From Betaproteobacteria bacterium (GTDB lineage Bacteria > Pseudomonadota > Gammaproteobacteria > Burkholderiales > SG8-41), in NCBI GenBank assembly GCA_947486575.1, contig CANKUB010000032.1, forward strand, positions 1 through 39,698: a DNA stretch of 39,698 nt, in the 5' to 3' direction. The translations under genes and the position numbers were made by a program. Shown here one piece after another: positions 26,471-35,129 of the stretch. The stretch's first letter is position 1. Each line of letters opens with the position of its first letter. Under the pieces are notes generated by a model. That model searched no databases, was not told the DNA's origin, and saw only the letters and a list, made by a program, of their open reading frames with translations.

Positions 26471-28756
26471 AAATTACCCATCGCAGCCGTAGGTCGCTCC
26501 ATACCGCGTCTGGAAGCGCACGCCAAAGTCACGGGCCACGCAGCATACGTGCATAACCTCAGCGTGCCGGGCATGCTGATTGCCAAAGTGTTTCGCAGCA
26601 CAGTGGCGCACGGTCGTATTCGCAGTATCGATGTCACCGCCGCGCGTGCGATGCTCGGTGTGTTCGCGGTCTACACCGGCGAAGATATCCGTAAGGTGAT
26701 TGCCGAGCCGTACTACGGCCCGGCATTTCACGATCAACCGATACTCGCACTGGACAAAGTGCGTTACGCCGGCGAGCCAGTCGCAGTGGTGCTGGCTGTG
26801 GACACGCATGTGGCGGAAGCAGCCGCACAGTTAATCAGCGCTGAATACGACGAATTGCCTGCGGTGTTCAACGAAGTTGAAGCGATGACGTCCACAGCTG
26901 TAGTGCACGAAGTGCTTAAGCCCGCGGGCACCTTTGCCGATCTCAAACATCTCAAAAACAAAAGCGGCACCAACATTGCGCTGGATTTCCATCTGCGTCG
27001 TGGCGATGTGGACAAGGCGTTTGCTACAGCCGATCACGTGTTCGAACATAATTTCCGCACGCAGCAGGTGCTGCATCTGCCGCTGGAGCCATTTGCGACG
27101 GTGGCTATTCCTGAGGGTGACCGAAAATCGGGCACACTGACGCTGCACAGCTCGACGCAAAGCCCGTCATTCGTGCGCATAGAAATCGCGCGGCTACTCG
27201 GCTGGCCTGAGAACAAAGTGCGGGTGAAGGTGCCGTATCTCGGTGGCGGCTTCGGTGCCAAGGTGTATATCAAATCGGAAGCGCTGGCGGCAGCCTGCGC
27301 CATGCTGGCGCGGCGACCCGTGAAATTTGCGACCACGATGGAAGAGCAGTTCTACATGATCACCAAGCACGCCACTACCCTGCGTATCAAGAGTGGCGTG
27401 ACGCGTGATGGAAAGATTACCGCGCGTGAGTGTGAGGTGTGGTGGAACGGCGGCGCGTATGCCGACATCGGCCCGCGCGTGACGCAGAAATCGGGCTTTA
27501 CCGCGGCGGGGCCGTACGAAATCGACAACGTTAAAATCGATTCGTATGCGCTGTATACCAATCTACCGGCGGCCGGCGCGCTGCGCGGATTCGGTATTCC
27601 GCAGCTGGTATGGGCGTACGAGAGTCATACCGAGATGATCGCGCGTGAATTGAAAATTGACCCGCTGGCGATCCGCCGCACGAACTTGCTGCGGGAAGGG
27701 CGGCCGCAAGCCACCGGCACGTTGATGCGCGATGCGGCGCTGGGTCAGGTGTTGGAGCGTCTTGCCACGCGTATGCAATGGGACAAACCGCTGGATCGCG
27801 GTACGGAAACCTTGCGTCGCGGACGCGGCATTGCCATCGGCTTCAAGGCCAGTATTTCCCCGACCACGTCGATGGCGATTGTGAACATCAATGCCGACGG
27901 CAGCTGCCATCTGTATTCGAGCACGGTGGACATGGGGCAGGGCTCGGATACCGCCATGGCGCAAATGGTGTCCGAAGTGATCGGCGTGCCTGTTCAAAAA
28001 ATTACGGTGGTGCATCCCGATACCGATGTCACGCCCTACGACATGGCAACGCTCGGTTCGCGTTCAACTTACCATATGGGCCACGCGGTTAAAAACGCTG
28101 CGGAGGATGCGCGCGACAAACTGTTCGCCATGGCGCGCGAGTTGGGGCTGTCGGCGGAAACCACGCCGATACCGGATGTTTTCAAAAAGAAATACGGTAT
28201 GCAGGCCGGCAATATCGTCGGCGTCGGCAGTTTCATTCCACCGTATACCTCGCCCGATGCCAACGGCCAGACCACGGATGCAACGCCGTTCTGGATGATC
28301 GGAGCCACCGGTGCCGAAGTTGAAGTCGATATCGAAACCGGCGAGTTCAAGGTGACGCGACTGGTTAATCTGGTCGATGTGGGGAAGGCGATCAATCCCG
28401 CCATCGTCGAGACGCAGATTTCCGGCGCGACCATCATGCAGCTCGGCTTTACGCTGACTGAACAGATGAACTTTGACGCGGGTCACGTGACCAATGCCTC
28501 GCTGGCCGATTACAAAATACCGGGCATACGTGACATTCCGCCGTTGATGGAAAACGAAGCGGTTGACGCCAATCAAAAAAGTGGGCCGTTTGGTGCCAAG
28601 GGCGTGGGTGAGAGCGGCACGTTTGGCGTTTCGCCGGCGATTGCCAATGCGATTGATGATGCCGTGGGGGTGCGGTTGACGAGTTTGCCGCTGACCGCAG
28701 AAGCAGTGTATCGCGGGTTACGCAACAAGGCGGGCAATCCGCTCAGGAATGACTGA
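26468..28756 (+). CDS. Molybdopterin-binding (large) subunit of a molybdenum hydroxylase
   Basis: This 762-residue CoxL/XdhC-like catalytic subunit has RSTVAHGRI and VRYAGEPVAVVLA in the first domain, then YLGGGFGAK, which contacts the cofactor. GALRGFGIPQ holds the substrate-side arginine, TVDMGQGSDT the second Mo-site motif, and GVGESG gives the catalytic glutamate E715. The CO dehydrogenase active-site loop with its special cysteine is absent, so this is not form I CODH; hydroxylation of an aldehyde, N-heterocycle or aromatic acid is likelier. The start ATG at 26468 lies in an AT-rich junction without a clear ribosome binding site. The 2Fe-2S subunit follows after 6 bases. Molybdenum-cofactor insertion helpers are not in view. 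Confidence 0.92.
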   Translation: MKLPIAAVGRSIPRLEAHAKVTGHAAYVHNLSVPGMLIAKVFRSTVAHGRIRSIDVTAARAMLGVFAVYTGEDIRKVIAEPYYGPAFHDQPILALDKVRYAGEPVAVVLAVDTHVAEAAAQLISAEYDELPAVFNEVEAMTSTAVVHEVLKPAGTFADLKHLKNKSGTNIALDFHLRRGDVDKAFATADHVFEHNFRTQQVLHLPLEPFATVAIPEGDRKSGTLTLHSSTQSPSFVRIEIARLLGWPENKVRVKVPYLGGGFGAKVYIKSEALAAACAMLARRPVKFATTMEEQFYMITKHATTLRIKSGVTRDGKITARECEVWWNGGAYADIGPRVTQKSGFTAAGPYEIDNVKIDSYALYTNLPAAGALRGFGIPQLVWAYESHTEMIARELKIDPLAIRRTNLLREGRPQATGTLMRDAALGQVLERLATRMQWDKPLDRGTETLRRGRGIAIGFKASISPTTSMAIVNINADGSCHLYSSTVDMGQGSDTAMAQMVSEVIGVPVQKITVVHPDTDVTPYDMATLGSRSTYHMGHAVKNAAEDARDKLFAMARELGLSAETTPIPDVFKKKYGMQAGNIVGVGSFIPPYTSPDANGQTTDATPFWMIGATGAEVEVDIETGEFKVTRLVNLVDVGKAINPAIVETQISGATIMQLGFTLTEQMNFDAGHVTNASLADYKIPGIRDIPPLMENEAVDANQKSGPFGAKGVGESGTFGVSPAIANAIDDAVGVRLTSLPLTAEAVYRGLRNKAGNPLRND

Positions 28757-28762
28757 CCCATT

Positions 28763-29233
28763 ATGAGTGCAACGCGAACTATCCATTTCACCCTAAACGG
28801 CGACCCGGTCACCGCACAGATTGGCACGCACCAGCATCTGGTAGAAGTGCTGCAGGCGCAAGGACTGACCGGCGCTCGTGAAAGCTGCGCCCAGGGGCTG
28901 TGCGGCTGCTGCACGGTGCTGGTCAACGACGTGGCGGTTTCTGGCTGTTTGTATCTGGCGGCATTTGCCGACGGTGCTGACGTTCGGACCATCGAATATG
29001 CACCCGCAGGTAAGCTTGACGTGGTGCAGGAGGCCTTTATCGAATGCGGAGCGTTCCAGTGCGGCTACTGCACGCCGGGTTTCATACTAATGACGCGGCA
29101 ACTGCTTGATGCGCATCCGGACCCGTCCGAAGACGATATCCGCCATTATCTGTCCGGCAATCTTTGTCGTTGCGCGGCTTACCCGGAAATTATCAAGGCG
29201 GTGAAGCTGGCCGCGGTAAAACGAAGGGGTTAG
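28763..29233 (+). CDS. [2Fe-2S] (small) subunit of a molybdenum hydroxylase
   Basis: This 156-residue CoxS/XdhA-like subunit carries two clusters. The plant-ferredoxin-type cluster is held by C42-x4-C47-x2-C50 and C62, the second by C100-x2-C103 and C135-x-C137 (LCRCAAYPEI). It passes electrons from the Mo site to FAD. The length and all eight ligands are normal. The start ATG at 28763 follows the large-subunit stop by 6 bases. No export signal is present, so the complex is cytoplasmic. The AAA ATPase gene begins about 33 bases further on. Confidence 0.95.
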   Translation: MSATRTIHFTLNGDPVTAQIGTHQHLVEVLQAQGLTGARESCAQGLCGCCTVLVNDVAVSGCLYLAAFADGADVRTIEYAPAGKLDVVQEAFIECGAFQCGYCTPGFILMTRQLLDAHPDPSEDDIRHYLSGNLCRCAAYPEIIKAVKLAAVKRRG

Positions 29234-29266
29234 TATCCGTTGCGGGATGGAGAATGGAAAAAACCT

Positions 29267-30472
29267 ATGAGCAAAACAGCCTTTCTTACGAGAGTAGTTC
29301 TCAAAAATTATAAAAGTATCGGGTATTGTAATGTCCGGTTGGGAGCTTTGACCTGCCTCGTCGGCCCGAACGGCTCCGGCAAAAGCAATTTTCTCGATTC
29401 GCTACGGTTGATACGTGATTCGCTTGAGGGTTCTCTCGAGAACGCGATCAATGAGCGCGGCGGCTTGAACGAAGTGCGGCGGCGCTCCAGCGGACATCCA
29501 ACGCATTTCGGAATACGCCTGGAATTTTTACTGAAGGATGGACGGCGGGGGTATTACGCTTTTAATATAGGCTCGTTGCCGGGGCGCAGTTATGAAGTTC
29601 AGACCGAGGAATGCGTAATCTCCGGCGTAGGTAAAGGCCCGTTTTTCAGAATTGACCGAGGTGTGCTCCGCGACAGCAGCGAAGCGACATTTCCATCGGT
29701 GACGGCAGACCGGCTTGCGCTGGTGGCAGCCTCCGGACTAACGGTGTTTCGTCCGGTGTTCGATGCACTCTCGGCCATGGGCTTCTACAACCTGAATCCG
29801 AAGGTGATGCGTGAACTGCAAAAGCCGCAGGAGGGGCGTTTGCTCAAGCCTGCGGGGGAGAACATTGCCAGTGTGATCGGGCATCTTAAGCGCGTGGCGC
29901 CGGAGCAACTGGATATTGTCCAGGAGTATCTTCAAACCGTGGCGCCGATGGTGCATGGAGTTGAGCGCAAGCAGATTGGCCCGATGGAAACTATCGAGTT
30001 TCGTCAGGATATGGTGGGCGCCAATTACCCCTGGCGCTTTCTCGCGCAGAATATGTCCGACGGAACATTACGCGCGCTGGGCGTGCTTGCCGCGCTGTAT
30101 CAGGGAAATCGAGATTACGCGCCAACCTTGGTGGGAATTGAAGAGCCCGAAACCGCTTTGCACCCCGCAGCGAGCGCAGCTTTGCGGGAAGCATTGACGC
30201 GTGCGTCCCTGCAGACCCAGGTTATTGTTACCAGTCACAGCCCGGATTTGCTGGATGATCTAAATTTTCCCGACGATACGTTGCTTTCCGTCATTTCGGA
30301 GAAAGGTGAAACGCGCATTGCGCCGCTGGACGCCGCGTCGCGCGATGCCATGCGTAACCACTTGTTTTCGGCCGGAGAATTATTGCGCCTGAATCAACTG
30401 CAGCCCGATCAAGGCTTGCTAGCGGAGCAAATGCAAAATCAGCAGGAGTTGTTTGGCGAGGATGTACCGTGA
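29267..30472 (+). CDS. AAA-family (RecF/SMC-like) ATPase of a two-gene ATPase/TOPRIM unit
   Basis: This 401-residue ABC-type AAA ATPase of the AAA_21/AAA_15 class often seen in defence systems begins with VVLKNYKSIGYCNVRLG and Walker A VGPNGSGKSNFLDSLR (about 29-44). An FLAQNMSDGTLRALGVLAAL signature, Walker B LVGIEEPETALHPAA and the switch VTSHSPDLLDD follow. There is no coiled-coil arm long enough for SMC. ATG at 29267 is preferred to an in-frame TTG at 29240. Its TGA overlaps the GTG start of the next gene, so the two are translationally coupled. The opening codons are AT-richer than the neighbouring enzyme genes, hinting at acquisition. The resemblance is to OLD-, PARIS- and Septu-like ATPases; the actual role is unproven. 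Confidence 0.85.
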   Translation: MSKTAFLTRVVLKNYKSIGYCNVRLGALTCLVGPNGSGKSNFLDSLRLIRDSLEGSLENAINERGGLNEVRRRSSGHPTHFGIRLEFLLKDGRRGYYAFNIGSLPGRSYEVQTEECVISGVGKGPFFRIDRGVLRDSSEATFPSVTADRLALVAASGLTVFRPVFDALSAMGFYNLNPKVMRELQKPQEGRLLKPAGENIASVIGHLKRVAPEQLDIVQEYLQTVAPMVHGVERKQIGPMETIEFRQDMVGANYPWRFLAQNMSDGTLRALGVLAALYQGNRDYAPTLVGIEEPETALHPAASAALREALTRASLQTQVIVTSHSPDLLDDLNFPDDTLLSVISEKGETRIAPLDAASRDAMRNHLFSAGELLRLNQLQPDQGLLAEQMQNQQELFGEDVP

Positions 30473-31053
30473 GGGTTGTCAGTATTGTTGAAGGCGATGG
30501 CGAGGTGGCCGCGCTTCCAGTTTTACTGCGACGATTGGGGGGATGGCAGACCCCAGGTATTTACCTTGATGTGCCAGTACCGATCCGGGTACATCGAGAC
30601 CGATTTCTCAACAAGGATGATGAATTTAGGCGGTTTCTTCTGCTCGCGGCAGGGAAGTGTGGCAAGGATGGCTGGATTTTGATATTGCTGGATGCCGATG
30701 ATGCCTGTCCGGCTGAATTGGGGCGGGATATACTGGACCGCGCACGGGCCTGCATACCTCATCGCCAGATATCGGTAGTATTGGCGAACCGGGAATATGA
30801 AGCATGGTTCATAGCCGCGGCGGAGTCATTAAGTGGCCATCGGGGGTTTCAGTTCAACTTGGCGGAGTCTATTGTTGATGCAGAAACGCCGCGTGACGCG
30901 AAAGGCTGGCTCAAAGAACGAATGTCGGGCGGAACGTACGGCGAGGTGACGGACCAGCCCGCGTTTTCTGCCCTTCTGGATTTGCAGCAGGCGCATGATC
31001 GCAGCCGGTCGTTTCGAAAGCTTTGCACTGAATGGGCGAGGCAGTCAAAGTGA
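30469..31053 (+). CDS. DUF4276-like TOPRIM-fold protein
   Basis: This 194-residue protein opens with VVSIVEGDGEVAALPVLLRRL, the TOPRIM-type glutamate loop (V-E-G-x-G-E), and carries LILLDADDACPAELG at about 69-83, giving the D-x-D acidic pair. VVLANREYEAWFIAAAESL matches the R-E-x-E-x-W-F part of DUF4276 proteins. TOPRIM domains cleave or join DNA or RNA with Mg2+. Paired with an AAA ATPase they form OLD-like nuclease systems. The GTG start at 30469 overlaps the ATPase stop (GTGA). The stop lies just before or within the start region of the UbiD-family gene. DUF4276 assignment is by motif reading only. Confidence 0.7.
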   Translation: MRVVSIVEGDGEVAALPVLLRRLGGWQTPGIYLDVPVPIRVHRDRFLNKDDEFRRFLLLAAGKCGKDGWILILLDADDACPAELGRDILDRARACIPHRQISVVLANREYEAWFIAAAESLSGHRGFQFNLAESIVDAETPRDAKGWLKERMSGGTYGEVTDQPAFSALLDLQQAHDRSRSFRKLCTEWARQSK

Positions 31054-31070
31054 GTTCTGTTGACGGTAAG

Positions 31071-32540
31071 ATGACGTTGAACGCCTCGATCACCGGCAAT
31101 CCACTGGATTTGCGTGCGTGGCTGGACACCGCGCGCAAACTTGGCGAACTGAAGGACGTGCGTGGCGCTGACTGGAACCTCGAGCTTGGCGCGATCAGTG
31201 AACTTAACGTCAAGATCGAATCGGCGCCGGCGTTGTTGTTTGACGACATCAAGGGTTATCCCAGTGGTTTTCGCGTCTTGACGTGCAGCACGGCCAGCCC
31301 CGCGCGGTTGTCGAGTCTGCTGCGGCTGGGGGAAATCCGATCACACGCAGCGCTGGTGAATAAGCTGCGTGGATTGCCCAAAACATGGCAGGCAGCCGCA
31401 CCGAAATACGAGCCGGTGATCGTGGAAAAAGGACCGATATTCGAAAATATACAGTCGGGCGATGCGGTTGACCTCAACACCTTTCCCGCGCCGCTATGGC
31501 ACGAGAAAGATGGCGGGCGCTATATCGGCACGGGCTGCATGGTAGTGACGCGTGATCTGGAGAGCGACAGTGAATGGGTCAATGTGGGCACCTATCGCGT
31601 GCAGATGCACGACCGCAATACTGTCGGTCTCGACATGATTCCCGGCAAACACGGCGCGCAGCAGTACGACAAACACATGAAGGCGGGCAAGCCGTTTCCG
31701 GTGGCGATTGTGTGCGGCGCTGACCCGCTGGGCTATCTGATTTCCGGTATTGAAGTGCCGTATGGCATGTGTGAATACAACTACATCGGTGCGATTTTGG
31801 GCGAGCCGGTGTCGGTGGTGCGGGGCGAACTGACCGGGCTGCCTTTTCCGAGCGGCGCTGAAATCGTGCTCGAAGGGTGGGCGCATCCGGGCGACGAGCG
31901 CATCGAAGGGCCATTTGGCGAGTTTCATGGCTACTATCCCGGCAAGGCGGCTACAGCGCCGGCGGTGAAGATTGAAAGAATTTATTATAGAAATCAACCG
32001 GTTATCGTGGGTAGCCCTCCTGCGAAGCCGCCGAACGATTACTCCTATTCCAAGGCGGTAATGCGTTCAGCACTGCTGCTCGACGCGCTGGTGGCTGCGG
32101 GCGTGCCGGATGTAGCTAGTGTTTGGGCTCACGAAATCGGCGGTGCGCGCATGTTCAACGTGGTCGCCATCAAGCAGCGTTACGCGGGCCACGCGCGGCA
32201 AGCCGGGCATATCTTGAGCCAATGCGGCGTGGGTGCGTACATGTCGCGCTACTCGGTGGTAGTGGATGAGGATATTGATCCATCCAACCTGCAGGAGGTG
32301 ATGTGGGCAATTGCTACGCGCACCGATCCCGAAATCGATATCGATATCATCAAGCGCGGCATGGGTTCGAAAAATGATCCGATGTCCATAGCGTATCGTT
32401 ACGATGCGCCGCTGACGTCCAAAGCCGTGATAGACGCTTGCCGCCCTTATGATTTTCTGAAAACATTTCCGGAAGTGGCGGAGGCAAGCAAAGCATTGCA
32501 GGATGAGGTGCGTGCCAAGTGGAAAGATTTGTTCAAATAA
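31071..32540 (+). CDS. UbiD-family decarboxylase
   Basis: This 489-residue prenylated-FMN-dependent (de)carboxylase of the UbiD family shows FDDIKGYPSGFRVLT near residue 50, TGCMVVTRD and NVGTYRVQMHDRNTVGLDM with the Arg of the catalytic E-R-E triad. EGPFGEFHGYY holds the glutamate(s), with KPPNDYSYSKAVMRSALLLDAL further on. It decarboxylates an aromatic or unsaturated acid and needs UbiX-made cofactor; no ubiX is seen here. The start is uncertain: ATG 31071 gives the usual distance to the D-L-R-A-W block, but GTG 31050 (overlapping the previous stop as GTGA) and ATG 31032 are in frame. A short AT-rich codon patch lies at about 31975-32002 (E-R-I-Y-Y-R-N-Q). Confidence 0.92.
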   Translation: MTLNASITGNPLDLRAWLDTARKLGELKDVRGADWNLELGAISELNVKIESAPALLFDDIKGYPSGFRVLTCSTASPARLSSLLRLGEIRSHAALVNKLRGLPKTWQAAAPKYEPVIVEKGPIFENIQSGDAVDLNTFPAPLWHEKDGGRYIGTGCMVVTRDLESDSEWVNVGTYRVQMHDRNTVGLDMIPGKHGAQQYDKHMKAGKPFPVAIVCGADPLGYLISGIEVPYGMCEYNYIGAILGEPVSVVRGELTGLPFPSGAEIVLEGWAHPGDERIEGPFGEFHGYYPGKAATAPAVKIERIYYRNQPVIVGSPPAKPPNDYSYSKAVMRSALLLDALVAAGVPDVASVWAHEIGGARMFNVVAIKQRYAGHARQAGHILSQCGVGAYMSRYSVVVDEDIDPSNLQEVMWAIATRTDPEIDIDIIKRGMGSKNDPMSIAYRYDAPLTSKAVIDACRPYDFLKTFPEVAEASKALQDEVRAKWKDLFK

Positions 32541-32556
32541 TCGGCAGAGGAAGCGC

Positions 32557-33519
32557 ATGAAAAAAAGTTTGGCGGCGGTAATCGTAGCGGCAACCATGGC
32601 GATTTCTGCCCAGGCGCAGGAATATCCGAGCAAATCCATTCGCGTGCTGGTGTCATTTGCGCCGGGTGGCGTGGTTGATACCTCAACGCGCATCGTCACC
32701 AGCAAGATTGCCGAGGCGCTCAACTGGCATTTTGTGGTGGACAATCGTCCAGGCGCCAATGGTTTTATCGGCGCCGCCGCAGCAGCGAAGGCCAATCCGG
32801 ACGGCTACACCATACTGTCTGCGCATACCGGCGAATTTGCGGTGAATCCGGTGATGTTCAAGACCATGCCGTACGATGAAAGTACTTTCACGCCGGTGAT
32901 CATGCTGAGTGATGCGCCGATGCTGGTGGTGGTGAACATTCAGTCACCGATCAACAGTATCAAGGAGCTGATCGCGGCTGCCCGCAGCAAGCCCGGTTCC
33001 ATTACCTTTGGTTCGCCCGGTACTGGCTCGGTCAATCACATGGCGAGCGAATGGCTGGCGGCAGCGGCCGGAGTGAAAATGACGCATGTGCCATACAAAG
33101 GGGGCGCACCAGCGGTAGTTGCCGTTGCCACCAATGACGTTACGTTTACGGTTGCAGGCATGCCCGGCGTATCGCCGCACTTGCAGGGCAAGCGGGTGAA
33201 AGTGCTGGGCATTACCACTGCGAAGCGTTCGCCCCTGGTGCCGGATTACCCTACGGCGCAGGAAATGGGCGTGCCCGGTGTTGACGCTTCAATCTGGGTG
33301 GGGTTTTTTGTACCGAGAGGAACGCCCACAGCCGTCATTAACAAGCTCTACGCGGCGTCGGCGGATGTGCTGAAGCGACCGGAGGTCAAGGAGCGTCTCG
33401 CTGTAGTAGGCGGGGCAGAGGCGGTGGCAACAGCGAGCGCTGCATTCAACGCACGTATTGCCAGCGACATCGAGCGCTATAAAAAAGTGGCGCAGCAGGT
33501 GGGTATCAAACCGGAGTAG
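32557..33519 (+). CDS. Bug/TctC-family periplasmic binding protein, copy 3
   Basis: This 320-residue orphan binding protein has the signal peptide MKKSLAAVIVAATMAISAQA, with cleavage before QEYPSKSIRV. Typical motifs are LVSFAPGGVVDTSTRIV, VVDNRPGANGFIGAAAAA, ITFGSPGTGSVNHMASEW and HVPYKGGAPAVVAVATNDV. The start ATG at 32557 has AGAGGAAG just upstream. It lies 16 bases after the UbiD-family stop, so it is probably in the same operon and feeds that pathway's substrate. The earlier in-frame opening lies inside the UbiD gene and is not used. Confidence 0.93.
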   Translation: MKKSLAAVIVAATMAISAQAQEYPSKSIRVLVSFAPGGVVDTSTRIVTSKIAEALNWHFVVDNRPGANGFIGAAAAAKANPDGYTILSAHTGEFAVNPVMFKTMPYDESTFTPVIMLSDAPMLVVVNIQSPINSIKELIAAARSKPGSITFGSPGTGSVNHMASEWLAAAAGVKMTHVPYKGGAPAVVAVATNDVTFTVAGMPGVSPHLQGKRVKVLGITTAKRSPLVPDYPTAQEMGVPGVDASIWVGFFVPRGTPTAVINKLYAASADVLKRPEVKERLAVVGGAEAVATASAAFNARIASDIERYKKVAQQVGIKPE

Positions 33520-33632
33520 GGCAAATTGGATTTACGCGTGCGGGGTGCGTCCATAGCAAATAATGTGTCCCAACTGCCGCATGTCCCACACGGCTGCGTC
33601 GCTTTTCTTGAACGATTTTTGACTCCGGCGGC

Positions 33633-35099
33633 ATGCGCGTGATCAGCAACACCCGTATTCTGCGCCGCGCTGCAGGGGTAGCGCTGGGGCTTTTGCTCCT
33701 GCTGCTGTTATTTACAGCCTTCCTGCATGAATCCGGCCCCAAGGGCAAAATCGTTATCGCCACGGGTGGCGCGGGCGGTACCTACCATGCGCTGGCGGAG
33801 CGTTACAAAAAAGACCTTGCCCGATATGGTGTCACGCTGGAGCTGCGCCCAAAAGTTGAAGGCATCAATACACTGAAGGCACTGTTTCCGCAGTACCGCG
33901 CCGAGTTCAAGGATTTTGATCCAAAAACGGCCGACATCGAGGCGGGCTTCATCAAGGGCAGCTTTGTCGAAACCCTGCACGGGCGGCTGGCCAGCGAGAA
34001 GGAGCAAGTGTGGCATCAGCGGCAGGTCGACAGTCTGCGTTCCGCCGGGCGGTTGTTCTATGAACCGGTCTGGGTGTTTACGCGAAATGGCGAGCGGCTC
34101 AGATCATTGCGCGACCTCAAGGGTAAGCGTATTTATGTCGGATTGAATGTCGGCGGTGCGCGCCGTGTGGCCAACCATTTGCTAAAAGCGAACGGTGTCG
34201 ATGACAAGAACTCCACGCTGATACACGAGGACTTTCCGGAGGATGCGAGTCCGTTGCTCAATGGCAAGGCTGAGGCGGCGATTATGATTTCACCCCCAGA
34301 GCTGCCCAAGATTCAGTCGCTGCTGCGCAATCAGAAATTACAACTGATGGATTTCGCCGCCGAGGCAGACGCCTACGTCAATCGCTTTCCGTCGTTGACG
34401 CGGCTGGTGCTGCGGCAGGGCGCGGTGGAGTTCGATCCGGAGACGCCACCCGCCGACGTGACGCTGATCAGCACGTCGGCGGTACTGGTGGTGCGCACCA
34501 GTCTCAACCCGTCGCTGGCTGCGCTGCTCGCCCACGTTGTCATGCAAAACCCCAAGGCAGGCTCGGACAAACGCGGCGACCCGATATTGTTCTACAAAGC
34601 TGGTGAATTTCCGAACGCCAATGACCCGGAACTGGCGGTGCATGCCGGCGCGCGGCCGATCTACAAATCGGGCGAGTTGCCCGTCTTGCTGCGCACCGTG
34701 GCGCCGATGAATAGCAATCTTGGTTTGCCGTTCTGGCTGTCGGCGTTTATCAACGAACACGGCACGCAATCGCTGCTGCTGCTGATCCCCATTTTCAGTG
34801 TGCTGGTGCCGCTGTTTCACTACCTGCCACTCGCCTACAAGTGGCTGATCCGCCGACGCCTGCTGCACTGGTACGAACAGTTGAAGGCGCTGGAAACCTC
34901 GCTGGATCAGGATGCCGGCAATCAACACCTGGCCGACAAAACCGCTGAACTCAACCGTATTGATGAAGCAGTGAGCCGTATCCACGTGCCGCTGCATTTC
35001 AGCGACCAGCTTTACGATTTGCGCGGGCACATTGACATAGTGCGGCGACGCCTTTCACAACGTGCGTCAGCTGGGGTCGCAATACAAAATACGCTGTAA
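33633..35099 (+). CDS. TAXI-type TRAP solute-binding protein with two membrane segments
   Basis: This 488-residue protein starts with a hydrophobic segment (RRAAGVALGLLLLLLLFTAFLHE, 11-33) serving as signal anchor. A TAXI/NMT1-like binding domain follows (KIVIATGGAGGTYHALAERYKKDL, 39-62; LRDLKGKRIYVGLNVGGARRVANHLL). A second membrane helix lies at about 381-402 (LLLLIPIFSVLVPLFHYLPLAY), then a charged cytoplasmic coiled-coil-like tail of about 85 residues. Classical TAXI binding proteins are soluble and lack this tail, so this is the membrane-tethered variety. No TRAP permease is in the window. The start ATG at 33633 is only moderately supported; the gap before it (33520-33632) shows nothing definite. 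Ligand unknown. Confidence 0.85.
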   Translation: MRVISNTRILRRAAGVALGLLLLLLLFTAFLHESGPKGKIVIATGGAGGTYHALAERYKKDLARYGVTLELRPKVEGINTLKALFPQYRAEFKDFDPKTADIEAGFIKGSFVETLHGRLASEKEQVWHQRQVDSLRSAGRLFYEPVWVFTRNGERLRSLRDLKGKRIYVGLNVGGARRVANHLLKANGVDDKNSTLIHEDFPEDASPLLNGKAEAAIMISPPELPKIQSLLRNQKLQLMDFAAEADAYVNRFPSLTRLVLRQGAVEFDPETPPADVTLISTSAVLVVRTSLNPSLAALLAHVVMQNPKAGSDKRGDPILFYKAGEFPNANDPELAVHAGARPIYKSGELPVLLRTVAPMNSNLGLPFWLSAFINEHGTQSLLLLIPIFSVLVPLFHYLPLAYKWLIRRRLLHWYEQLKALETSLDQDAGNQHLADKTAELNRIDEAVSRIHVPLHFSDQLYDLRGHIDIVRRRLSQRASAGVAIQNTL

Positions 35100-35129
35100 G
35101 TTATTGATTTTATTAAATATTTATTTAAG
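35097..35129. repeat. AT-rich junction between convergent genes, loose relative of the repeat
   Basis: TAAGTTATTGATTTTATTAA then ATATTTATTTAAG. The first bases are the TAA stop of the TAXI-type gene, and the end supplies the stop of the convergent permease gene. The opening TAAGTTATTG equals that of copy 4 read on the plus strand, followed by one changed base. Confidence 0.4.

Noticed and set aside
26468-29233. Annotation as aerobic carbon monoxide dehydrogenase
   Set aside because: The large subunit lacks the characteristic CODH active-site loop with its cysteine and reads GALRGFG there instead, as in other molybdenum hydroxylases.
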